A stretch of DNA of 64,000 nt, taken from Thalassobaculum fulvum. GTDB lineage: Bacteria; Pseudomonadota; Alphaproteobacteria; Thalassobaculales; Thalassobaculaceae. Of the stretch, positions 56,645 through 64,000 are shown one piece after another. Within the stretch, counting starts at the first letter, position 1. Each line of letters starts with the position of its first letter. The translations under genes and the position numbers were made by a program. Under the pieces are notes generated by a model. It made no database searches. It saw nothing but the letters and a program-made list of their open reading frames with translations, and was not told the origin of the DNA. Where the stretch lies: the NCBI RefSeq assembly GCF_014652915.1, contig NZ_BMZS01000001.1:62001-126000 (forward strand). Direction: 5' to 3'.

Positions 56645-57462
56645 CCCGTCCTCCGTGTCTCGTCCCCGGCTCCCGGCGCCGCGCCGGCCGCCGCCATCGC
56701 CGCCGCCGGGTCCAGCCACCGGACCGCCGGATGGCCGGCCAGCGTGGCCAGCAGCGGCCGCCACCCGGTCCACCCGGCCGCGTCGGTGACCCGGTGATGG
56801 GACAGGATTCCGATCGGTCCGTCCACCGGCGATTCGCGACCGTCCGGCGTCTCAACCGCCCGCAGGCAGGCGTCGAGCGCCGCCGCCACGGCCGCGGCCG
56901 GCAGCGGCCCGCGGCCGCCCCGCCAGTCGATCAGGTCGACATGGGTGTCGAGCCGCGGCACGGCGGCCGGCACCGGCCGCCGGCGCCGGGAGGCGAAGCC
57001 GGACAGGACCCGGATCCCGGTCTCGCCCAGCCGGCCCGGCAGGTCGTCGCCGATCCGGTTCCACGGCGGCACGAAGCACGGCAGCGCCCGCTCGCCGGCC
57101 AGCGCCCGCAGCCGCCGCCAGGCCCCGGCGATCTCCCGCAACCGGACCTCGGGCTCCCGCTCCGGCCCGTACTCAGACTTTTTCGTTCCGGATTCCGAAT
57201 GATTTTGGTGGTGCCAGCCGTGCACCAGCAGCCTGCCGTCGCCGGCGGCGTCGACGGCTTCGGGCACCAGCCGCCCGGCGACCGCCGCCAGCCCCGGCAC
57301 GATGCCGAACCCGCCGAGCTCCGCCAGCAGCGCCGCCAGTTCCGGGGTCGGCCGCTCCAGGTCGTCGTCGCGCCACCACAGTGCGGCGGTCCGGCCGGAC
57401 GCGGCGAAGCGGTCGAGGGTCGCGCGCAGGCGGTCGGTCGCGCCGGCCGACGGCCCGGTCAT
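56641..57462 (-). CDS. Polysaccharide deacetylase-like protein
   Basis: 273-residue protein with NodB-fold signatures: the aspartate motif RDDD (31-34), the HGWHHQNH zinc-binding motif (81-88), PPWNR (132-136) and the late ILSHHRV. These suggest metal-dependent removal of N- or O-acetyl groups from a sugar. It lies between two sugar-related genes in the chain of overlaps. The substrate is unknown, and a role on the glycan made by its neighbours is inferred. Confidence 0.8.
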   Translation of the reverse strand: MTGPSAGATDRLRATLDRFAASGRTAALWWRDDDLERPTPELAALLAELGGFGIVPGLAAVAGRLVPEAVDAAGDGRLLVHGWHHQNHSESGTKKSEYGPEREPEVRLREIAGAWRRLRALAGERALPCFVPPWNRIGDDLPGRLGETGIRVLSGFASRRRRPVPAAVPRLDTHVDLIDWRGGRGPLPAAAVAAALDACLRAVETPDGRESPVDGPIGILSHHRVTDAAGWTGWRPLLATLAGHPAVRWLDPAAAMAAAGAAPGAGDETRRTG

Positions 57463-58637
57463 GCCGCGGCCCGCTCGCGCACCGCCCTCATCACCAGGGC
57501 GGCGGCGGCACGCGCCCCGTCGAGGTCGACCGCCGGCACCGCGTCGCGCGGCCGCGCCAGCGCCCGGCCGATCGCCGCCGCCAGGGTCGCCGGCCGCAGC
57601 CCGGTCTCCGGCACCACCTCGAGGGCGCCGGCCTCGGCCAGCAGGTCGGCGCGCAGCCGCTGCTCGGTCTCGACCCCGCCCTCGAACGGCACTACGACGG
57701 CCCGGGCCCGCACCGCCATCAGCTCCAGCAGGGTGTTGTAGCCGGCCTGGCTGATCGACAGCGCCGCCCCGGCCATCAGCGCCGGCAGGTCCGGGCGCAT
57801 GGTCTCGACCACCAGGTTCGGCCGGCCGAGGCCGCGCAGGTAGTCCAGCGCGTCGGCCCGCATGTGGTGGCCGGTGACGAAACGCCAGGTGCGGTCGGCC
57901 AGCGGCAGCGCCGGCATGGCGTCGGCGATCCGGCGCATGAAGTCGTGGCCGACCGCGCCGCCGCCGGCCGACACCAGCACCTCGCCGGTCGCCAGCGGGT
58001 CGGCCTCGGGGATCGCCAGGTCGTCGGCGTTCACGACGTAGCCGGTGTACGCCAGCGGCACCCGGATGTCGGCGGCCATCGGGAAGGTCCGCTCCAGCCT
58101 CACAAGCCGCGGGTCCGCATGGATCATTGCGACATCGTAATAGGCATTCAGGGTGTCGACGATCTCCCGGTTGCGGTCGGCCCGCGGCTTGGTGACCAGG
58201 ATGTCGCGCATCGACGACAGCACCACCGGCCGCCACGGCGCCTCCCGCGCCGCCTCCAGCAGCGGCAGCAGCTCGAACCGCATCTGCCGGCGCCCGAACG
58301 GGAACAGCTCGGTGATCACCGCCGCCGGCCGGCGCTCGGCCAGCAGCGCCAGCAGCCGGTCGCGGCGGGCGTCGCGGAAGCCGTCGTCGATCGGCCGGTC
58401 GTGCTGGTCGACCAGCACCTTGAAGGCGTCGTCGAGCGCCCGCACCGGCGGCAGCTGGACCAGTTCGGCGCCGCCGAGCGGCAGGTGCGGCACCGGCATG
58501 CCGCCGGACACGAAGTCGACCGCCAGGCCCTCGGCCACCAGCCCGCGGGCGACCGCCGCCGCCCGCCGCAGATGGCCGATGCCCAGCAGGTTCTGGACGT
58601 ACAGCAGGACCCGGGGCTGGTCAGATCGGGCGCTCAT
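57459..58637 (-). CDS. MurG-like (GT-B) glycosyltransferase
   Basis: 392-residue GT-B fold glycosyltransferase, related to MurG/GT28. N-terminal RVLLYVQNLLGIGHLRRAA and C-terminal ISQAGYNTLLELMAVRARAVVVPF are the nucleotide-sugar binding region. A similar protein is encoded at 61685. The acceptor and donor sugar are unknown. Its ATG overlaps the histidine-phosphatase stop. Confidence 0.83.
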   Translation of the reverse strand: MSARSDQPRVLLYVQNLLGIGHLRRAAAVARGLVAEGLAVDFVSGGMPVPHLPLGGAELVQLPPVRALDDAFKVLVDQHDRPIDDGFRDARRDRLLALLAERRPAAVITELFPFGRRQMRFELLPLLEAAREAPWRPVVLSSMRDILVTKPRADRNREIVDTLNAYYDVAMIHADPRLVRLERTFPMAADIRVPLAYTGYVVNADDLAIPEADPLATGEVLVSAGGGAVGHDFMRRIADAMPALPLADRTWRFVTGHHMRADALDYLRGLGRPNLVVETMRPDLPALMAGAALSISQAGYNTLLELMAVRARAVVVPFEGGVETEQRLRADLLAEAGALEVVPETGLRPATLAAAIGRALARPRDAVPAVDLDGARAAAALVMRAVRERAAA

Positions 58638-59221
58638 GCAGGCGGCTCCAGCGGGATGTTGGGACGCTCCAGGCTCCAATGCCCGTCGGCGTCGAGACGA
58701 AACAGATGGGCGGCGGTCCAGTCAAGGCGCACCGGCGGCTTGCCGGTCATGTCCCAGCCGGTCGCCAGCGCCAGCGCCGCCCGGATCACGCCCTTGTGGG
58801 TCACGGCGGCGGTGTCACGCCGGGCCGCCAACAGGCGGACGCCGAGCCCGACCAGCCGCCCCTGCACGGCACGCGGGCTCTCGCCGCCCGGCGGCGTGAA
58901 GTCGAGGCCGCGCGCCTCGTTGGCGAGGGCGTCCGGATCCCGGGCGCGGGCCTCGGCCAGGGTCATCCCCTCCCAGCTGCCGTAGTCCATCTCGATCAGC
59001 GCCGGCTCCGGCTCCGCCGCGACACCGAGCGCCTGGGCGGTCTGCCGGGCCCGGGCGAGCGGACTCGTCAGCCAGCCGAACCCGGCGAGGTCGGCAGGGA
59101 CCGTGCGCCGGGCGACCGCGGCGCGGCCGGCATCGGACAGCGGGATGTCGGCCCGGCCCTGCAGCCGGCGGCCGGCGTTCCAGTCGGTCGGGCCGTGGCG
59201 CAGCAGGGCCAGCCGGATCAC
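58634..59221 (-). CDS. Histidine phosphatase family protein
   Basis: 195-residue phosphoglycerate-mutase-like phosphatase. The catalytic RHG is in LALLRHGPTDWN, and the second histidine in AVTHKGVIRA. In a glycan gene cluster it could remove phosphate from a sugar or lipid intermediate; no such function is shown. The GTG start overlaps the preceding glycosyltransferase stop. Confidence 0.85.
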   Translation of the reverse strand: MIRLALLRHGPTDWNAGRRLQGRADIPLSDAGRAAVARRTVPADLAGFGWLTSPLARARQTAQALGVAAEPEPALIEMDYGSWEGMTLAEARARDPDALANEARGLDFTPPGGESPRAVQGRLVGLGVRLLAARRDTAAVTHKGVIRAALALATGWDMTGKPPVRLDWTAAHLFRLDADGHWSLERPNIPLEPPA

Positions 59222-60357
59222 GCCGTCCTCCGCCGCTCGACCGCCGCCCGCAGCCAGACGTCGAGGGTGGCGGCGGCGCCGGCCAGCGTGTGCTCGGCCA
59301 GCACGGTCCGGCGCGCCGCCCCGCCCATCGCGCGGCGGCGGTCGGGGTCGTCGAGCAGGGCCCGCAGGGCGGCGGCGAAGGCGGCGGCGTCGCCTTCCGG
59401 GACCAGCAGCCCGGTGGTGCCGTCGCGCACGATGTCCGGCACCCCGCCGGCCGCCCCGGCCAGCACCGGCAGGCCGGCGGCCTGGGCCTCCAGCAGCGCC
59501 ATGCCGTAGGCCTCCTGGATCGCCGGCCAGACCAGCAGGTCGGCGGCGGCGTACAGGCGGGCCAGGCGGGCCGGATCGACCGCCCCGGCCCACCGCACCC
59601 GGTCGCCGAACGGCGCCAGCGCGGCCTCGACTTCGGGCCGGACCGGGCCGTCGCCGGCGACCAGCAGCCGCCAGCGGCGGTCCGGCACCCGCGCCAGGGC
59701 GTCCCCCAGCACGCCGTAGGACGCGGCCTTGGCGCCCGGCCGCATCATGCCGACCGCCAGCAGCCAGGGCTCGTCCGCCGGCAGGCCGAGCTCGCCGCCG
59801 ACCTGCGCGCGCGCGGCGTCGCGCGGCTCCGGCTCGCCCGGCTCCAGGAACGGGCGCAGGCGCTCGTAGCGGCCGCCGGGTCCCAGGGCCGGCTCGACCT
59901 TGGCCGCGTCCCGACTGTTCAGCCCGACCGCCAGGTCGGCCCGGGCCAGCGCCGCCAGGGTGCCGCGGTGGCCGATGTCCCACGGCCCGCCGGCCCGCTT
60001 GGCCGCCACCGAGACCTCGGCGACCGCGTACGGGATGCCGAGCGCGTCGGCCACCGCCGGGCCGATCCAGTCCGGCGCCTTGTAGTACAGGTGATAGGTG
60101 AACCAGGCGTCCGGCGCCGGCCGCCGGCCGGCCCGCACCGCCGCCACGTAGCGCGCCGCCAGCCGGGCGCCGAGGGCGGCCAGCCGGGCCTGGCGCTCGG
60201 GATCGCCGGCGCCGTCGCGGCTGCGCATCCGCGACGCCAAGTCGACCTCGTGGCCGGCGCTGCGCAGTGCCCGGATCAGCAGCCGCGCCATGGTGCGGTC
60301 GCCCGACGGCCGGTCGGAATCGGGCGGTTTCAGGGGCGCGTAGAACGCGATCCTCAT
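59218..60357 (-). CDS. GT4-family glycosyltransferase
   Basis: 379-residue retaining glycosyltransferase. MRIAFYAPLKPPDSDRPSGDRTMARLLIRAL is the N-terminal Rossmann start; the EX7E motif is QEAYGMALLEAQAAGLPVLAG. Donor and acceptor unknown. It is fourth from the end of the glycan chain, with 4-bp overlaps to both neighbours. Confidence 0.88.
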   Translation of the reverse strand: MRIAFYAPLKPPDSDRPSGDRTMARLLIRALRSAGHEVDLASRMRSRDGAGDPERQARLAALGARLAARYVAAVRAGRRPAPDAWFTYHLYYKAPDWIGPAVADALGIPYAVAEVSVAAKRAGGPWDIGHRGTLAALARADLAVGLNSRDAAKVEPALGPGGRYERLRPFLEPGEPEPRDAARAQVGGELGLPADEPWLLAVGMMRPGAKAASYGVLGDALARVPDRRWRLLVAGDGPVRPEVEAALAPFGDRVRWAGAVDPARLARLYAAADLLVWPAIQEAYGMALLEAQAAGLPVLAGAAGGVPDIVRDGTTGLLVPEGDAAAFAAALRALLDDPDRRRAMGGAARRTVLAEHTLAGAAATLDVWLRAAVERRRTA

Positions 60358-61688
60358 GCCACGTCTGCGAGGCCGGCGGCCCCATCAGCGGAGTCGCCGA
60401 GCCCGAACCGGGCGGCCAGCCGGTCGAGCCCGGCATCGTGGCCGAACGCGGTGCGGACCCGCTCGCGCCCGGCCGCCCCGAGCCCCCGGCGACGCACCGG
60501 GTCGCCCGCCGCCGCCGCCAGCGCCGCCGCCAGCGCCGGCGGATCCCCGGGCGGTACCAGCACGCCGGTGACGCCGTCCTGGATCAGCTCCGGGATCGCC
60601 GCGACCCGGGTCGCCACCGCGGCGAGGCCGGCGGCCTGGGCCTCCATCAGCACGTTCGGCAGGCCGTCGCGGTCGCCGTCGCCGGCGATCTTGCTGGCCA
60701 GCACGAACAGGTCACCGGCGGCCAGCGCCGCCAGCACGGCGGCCCGCGGCCGGGCGCCCGACCAAGTGATCCGGTCGGCGATGCCGAGGGCCTGGGCCTG
60801 CTCGCGCAGCGCCTTGATCAGGCCGCCGCCGCCGATGTGGACGAACCGCCAGTGCAGGCCGGCCGGCAGCGCGGCGAGGGCCGCCAGCAGGTCGTCGTAG
60901 CCCTTCTTGGCGACCGCCCGGCCGACCGAGACGATCACCACCGGATCCGCCGGGTCGCTGCCGTCGCGCGCCGGGCGCTCGGCCGGCGGCGGGAAGTCGG
61001 TCAGGTCGAGGCCGTGATACAGCAGCTCGACCCGGCCGGGATCGGGCGCCAGCGCCGCCAGGTGGTCGCGGCCGACCGCCGTGCAGGTCACCGCCCACGC
61101 GGCATCCGCCAGCTTCTCGCGCTTCTCCCACTCGGGCGTGGTCCAGATGTCCTTGGCGTGCGCCGAGGCCGACCAGCTGCGGCCGCTCATGACCGCGGCG
61201 TAGCGCGCCACCGACGACGGGGTGTGCAGGAAGTGCGCGTACAGGTGCCGGATCGCCGGGTCGAGCTCGCCTGCCAGCACGCAGGCCTGGCCGAACCGCC
61301 GCACCCGGTTCGGGGTCGGGTCGCGCAGCAGGTCGCGCCACCAGGTCGCCCGGGCCGCCCGGTAGCCGGGCATGCGCCGGGCCTTCCACCAGCCGCGCAG
61401 CACCCGCAGCGGCTCCTGGTAGAGATACTCCGGCAGGTAGCGCACCGGCGCGCTGATCGCGGCGTGGACCGGATGGGCGGTGCGGTCGGTCGGGTGCCGC
61501 AGCGAGACGATCTCGAACGCCAGGCCCCGGCGCTGCAGGCCGAGCAGCTCCTGGGCGATGAAGGTCTCCGACAGCCGCGGGTAGCCCTTCAGGACCACCG
61601 CCACCGGCCCCCGGGCGACCGGCCCGGGCGAGGCCGTCGCTCCCGTCACGGCGGCTCCCCCGGCGGTCTCGGCGGCGGGCGCGCTCAC
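60354..61688 (-). CDS. GT4-family glycosyltransferase
   Basis: 444-residue GT-B glycosyltransferase similar to the colanic-acid and capsule GT4 group (YPRLSETFIAQELLGLQRRG at the N-terminus, GDRDGLPNVLMEAQAAGLAAVAT for the EX7E region). The GTG at 61686-61688 overlaps the upstream gene's stop (GTGA). Its long N-terminal tail is alanine-rich. Confidence 0.88.
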   Translation of the reverse strand: MSAPAAETAGGAAVTGATASPGPVARGPVAVVLKGYPRLSETFIAQELLGLQRRGLAFEIVSLRHPTDRTAHPVHAAISAPVRYLPEYLYQEPLRVLRGWWKARRMPGYRAARATWWRDLLRDPTPNRVRRFGQACVLAGELDPAIRHLYAHFLHTPSSVARYAAVMSGRSWSASAHAKDIWTTPEWEKREKLADAAWAVTCTAVGRDHLAALAPDPGRVELLYHGLDLTDFPPPAERPARDGSDPADPVVIVSVGRAVAKKGYDDLLAALAALPAGLHWRFVHIGGGGLIKALREQAQALGIADRITWSGARPRAAVLAALAAGDLFVLASKIAGDGDRDGLPNVLMEAQAAGLAAVATRVAAIPELIQDGVTGVLVPPGDPPALAAALAAAAGDPVRRRGLGAAGRERVRTAFGHDAGLDRLAARFGLGDSADGAAGLADVA

Positions 61689-62914
61689 GCCTGCTGGCGG
61701 AACGGGACGACCGGCCGGGTCGCGCGGGCGTCGACCCAGCGATCGACCAGCTGGGCGACCCGGTCCAGGCCGTCGAGCAGCGCGAGCCCGGTCGCCTCCG
61801 ACGGCAGCTTCTGGGCGGGCAGGCGGCGGATCGCCTCGGCCATCGCCCTGGGGTCGCGGTCGCCGTCCTCGACCAGCACGCTCAGCAGGCCGAGCTCCTC
61901 GGCGCGCTTGGCCCGGATGTACTGCTCGAGCCGCGGCTCGGTGCGCGGCACGATCAGCGCCCGTTTGTCGAACGACAGGATCTCGCAGAAGGTGTTGTAG
62001 CCGCCCATCGCGACGATCGCGGCGCAGCGGGCCATCAGCCCCTCGATCCGCGAATCGAAGGTGATGGCGTGCACCCGGTCCAGGTTCTCGGCGCGCTCGA
62101 TCAGCTCGCGCTGCTGCTCCTGCGGCATGAACGGGCCAAGCACCATCAGCGCCGGATAGGGCAGGTGCGGATCCTCCTCGTAGGCCCGCAGCACCCAGTC
62201 CATCATCGGCTCGCCGTCGCCGCCGCCGCCGGCGGTCACCAGCAGGTAGGGCTCGTCGCCGAACGGCAGCGCCGGCACCGTGGAGGCCACCGTCGACGCG
62301 TGCCGGCGGAGATAGCCGGTGTAGCGGGTCTTGAGCTTCACCGAGGCCGGAATGTCGAGGCCGTCATAGGGGTCGCAGACCTCCTTGACGCCGTACACCC
62401 AGATCTCGTCGTACAGCTCCTGGAGCGCCGGCAGGACCTTCTTGCGCTCCCATTCCGGGACCAGCAGCTCCGGCTCGTCCATCACGTCGCGCAGGCCGAG
62501 GACCAGCGGCGTGCCGCGGTCCTTGAGCATCTCCAGGGTGTCCTTGACCTCGCCGCGCAGCCCCCAGGGCTCCTTGTCGACGATGAAGACGTCCGGGTCG
62601 AAGTGCTCGGCCGTGTGCTTGATGATCGAGGCCCGGAGCTGGACCGTCTCCTCGATGTCCATGTGCAGCGACAGCGACGTGTAGTCGCCGTTGCGCAGCT
62701 TGATGACGCCGGGGATCCGGACGAAGTCGACACGCGTGCGGAAGTCGAAGCTGCCGATGATCGGCGAGCCGGACAGGATCAGCACGCTGATTCCCGGATC
62801 GGCCTCGACCAGCGCGTGCGCGATGGCCCGACAGCGCCGCAGGTGTCCGAGACCGAGCGTGTCGTGGCTGTACATCAGGACGCGGGCGTGCGTCCGACGC
62901 CTAGGCTGACTCAT
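61685..62914 (-). CDS. MurG-like (GT-B) glycosyltransferase, first gene of block
   Basis: 409-residue GT28/MurG-like protein. N-terminal RVLMYSHDTLGLGHLRRCRAIAHAL and C-terminal IVAMGGYNTFCEILSFDKRALIVPR are the donor-binding elements. A paralogue lies at 57459. It heads the leftward overlapping chain; the 177-bp gap to the divergent ABC gene should hold both promoters and includes two GCGACTAT copies 28 bp apart. Confidence 0.85.
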   Translation of the reverse strand: MSQPRRRTHARVLMYSHDTLGLGHLRRCRAIAHALVEADPGISVLILSGSPIIGSFDFRTRVDFVRIPGVIKLRNGDYTSLSLHMDIEETVQLRASIIKHTAEHFDPDVFIVDKEPWGLRGEVKDTLEMLKDRGTPLVLGLRDVMDEPELLVPEWERKKVLPALQELYDEIWVYGVKEVCDPYDGLDIPASVKLKTRYTGYLRRHASTVASTVPALPFGDEPYLLVTAGGGGDGEPMMDWVLRAYEEDPHLPYPALMVLGPFMPQEQQRELIERAENLDRVHAITFDSRIEGLMARCAAIVAMGGYNTFCEILSFDKRALIVPRTEPRLEQYIRAKRAEELGLLSVLVEDGDRDPRAMAEAIRRLPAQKLPSEATGLALLDGLDRVAQLVDRWVDARATRPVVPFRQQA

Positions 62915-63091
62915 CGGTCTCCTCGCGACCGTTGCCGGTACAATGCGACTATCGGCTGCGACCCCTCGCCGGGCGACTATGCCACATCGCCCCTACCCTC
63001 GAAACTGTAACCTTTTCAGCCGGTCCGGTGTTGATCGGCCGGATGATTGCCCCCAAACTCCGCTGCCATTCACAGCGCCGGGCCGGATGCC

Positions 63092-64000
63092 ATGGAACCG
63101 AGTATCTACCGGTTCATCTTCCGATACAGCAAGCGCGAACAGCTTGTGCTGCTGGTCATGACGGGGCTGTCGTTCCCGTTCCTGTACTACTCGCTCGACC
63201 TGCCGAAGAGGATCATCAACGAGGCGCTCGGCGCCAAGGGCGCGGCCAGCTTCCCGACCGAATGGCTCGGCTTCACCTTCGACCAGCTGGAATATCTGTG
63301 GACCCTCTCCGGCCTGTTCCTGGCGCTGGTGTGCATCAACGGCGGCTTCAAGTACACCATCAACGTGTACCGCGGCCAGCTCGGCGAGCGCATGCTGCGG
63401 CGGCTGCGCTACGAGCTGTACGCCCGGGTCCTGCGGTTCCCGCTGAGCCGGTTCCGGCGCATGAGCCAGGGCGAGATCATCCCGATGATCACCGCCGAGG
63501 TCGAGCCGCTCGGCGGCTTCATCGGCGACTCGATCTCGCTGCCGGCGTTCCAGGGCGGCACGCTGATCACCATCCTGTTCTTCATGTTCGTGCAGGACCC
63601 GGTGCTCGGGCTGGCGGCGATCTCGCTGTACCCGGTGCAGGCCTACGTGATCCCCAAGCTGCAGCGCCAGGTCAACCTGCTCGGCAAGGAGCGGGTGCGG
63701 ACCGTGCGGGCGCTCTCGGACAAGATCGGCGAGACGGTGTCCGGCGTGCAGGAGGTGCACGCCAACGACGGTGCCCGGCTGATGCTGGCGCGCTTCGCCG
63801 AACGGCTCGGGCGGATCTACGACATCCGCTTCGAGATCTACAAGAAGAAGTTCTTCATCAAGTTCCTCAACAACTTCCTGGCCCAGCTCACGCCGTTCTT
63901 CTTCTACTCGATCGGCGGCTACCTGGTGATCCAGGGCAGCCTCTCGATCGGCGCGATGGTGGCGGTGCTGGCCGCCTACAAGGACCTGTCGGCGCCGTGG
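63092..64000 (+). CDS. ABC exporter transmembrane subunit, partial
   Basis: First 303 residues of an ABC transporter membrane domain running off the window. Spans appear at ~17-35, ~68-85, ~150-185 and ~257-290; the segment RMLRRLRYELYARVLRFPLSRFRRMSQGEIIPMITAEVE is the typical first coupling region of exporters. The nucleotide-binding part is outside the window. It diverges from the glycosyltransferase block, so it may export or flip a glycan or lipid precursor made there. Confidence 0.85.
   Translation, partial: MEPSIYRFIFRYSKREQLVLLVMTGLSFPFLYYSLDLPKRIINEALGAKGAASFPTEWLGFTFDQLEYLWTLSGLFLALVCINGGFKYTINVYRGQLGERMLRRLRYELYARVLRFPLSRFRRMSQGEIIPMITAEVEPLGGFIGDSISLPAFQGGTLITILFFMFVQDPVLGLAAISLYPVQAYVIPKLQRQVNLLGKERVRTVRALSDKIGETVSGVQEVHANDGARLMLARFAERLGRIYDIRFEIYKKKFFIKFLNNFLAQLTPFFFYSIGGYLVIQGSLSIGAMVAVLAAYKDLSAPW

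Overview
The window is a very GC-rich (about 70% by eye) bacterial chromosome segment with densely packed genes and almost no recognisable mobile DNA. The gene content points to an alphaproteobacterium, most likely a Rhodospirillales-type lineage. The main evidence is a ChvI/ChvG two-component system joined to hprK-rapZ-EIIA-HPr-EI, an ATP-type pckA, the coaBC-dut-moeB cluster, an sdhCDAB operon and polyhydroxyalkanoate genes. This assignment is inference from content; no rRNA or other marker is present.

Layout. 1-8 kb: two tandem lipoprotein genes, a TIM-barrel isomerase, threonine aldolase, small exported or membrane proteins, a DtxR/MntR-type regulator and an MttB-family methyltransferase. 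8.6-14.4 kb: coaBC, dut, moeB, a DUF3179 protein, a Nudix hydrolase, a small conserved-looking ORF and a HugZ-like protein. 14.5-23.2 kb: chvI, chvG, a LytS-type hybrid histidine kinase, hprK, rapZ, EIIA, HPr and EI, which together look like an envelope-stress and carbon/nitrogen-status control block. 23.3-24 kb: a HigBA-type toxin-antitoxin pair whose toxin is broken by a 4-bp duplication. 24-30.8 kb: GNAT, zapE, SDR, SIMPL and the sdhCDAB operon. 30.8-31.8 kb: the only long gene-poor stretch, partly AT-rich. 31.8-38.6 kb: pentapeptide-repeat protein, TetR regulator, divergent RND efflux pump with a perfect operator, and an L,D-transpeptidase. 38.7-44.5 kb: a phasin gene facing an ftsH-cbpA-cbpM-phaC operon that carries an FNR/FixK-like box. 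44.7-49.7 kb: an Hpt/pseudo-receiver protein, pckA, pgk and a methyltransferase. 49.8-62.9 kb: a long leftward block in which five glycan-type genes (three of the four glycosyltransferases, a phosphatase and a deacetylase) plus a small membrane protein and a fused ABC ATPase are chained behind the first glycosyltransferase by seven successive 4-bp overlaps, followed by an oligopeptide-type ABC transporter. Divergent from it at 63.1 kb is the start of an ABC exporter subunit.

How the parts fit. The ChvIG/PTS block probably senses envelope and nutrient state through phosphorylation of HPr and EIIA proteins. The ftsH-cbpA-cbpM-phaC unit links proteolysis, a DnaJ-like co-chaperone and carbon storage, perhaps under low oxygen. 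The glycosyltransferase block with its divergent exporter is the best candidate for an undescribed system: a surface glycan or glycolipid pathway. Five dispersed inverted-repeat elements in two sequence subtypes sit at gene ends or inside operons across the window.
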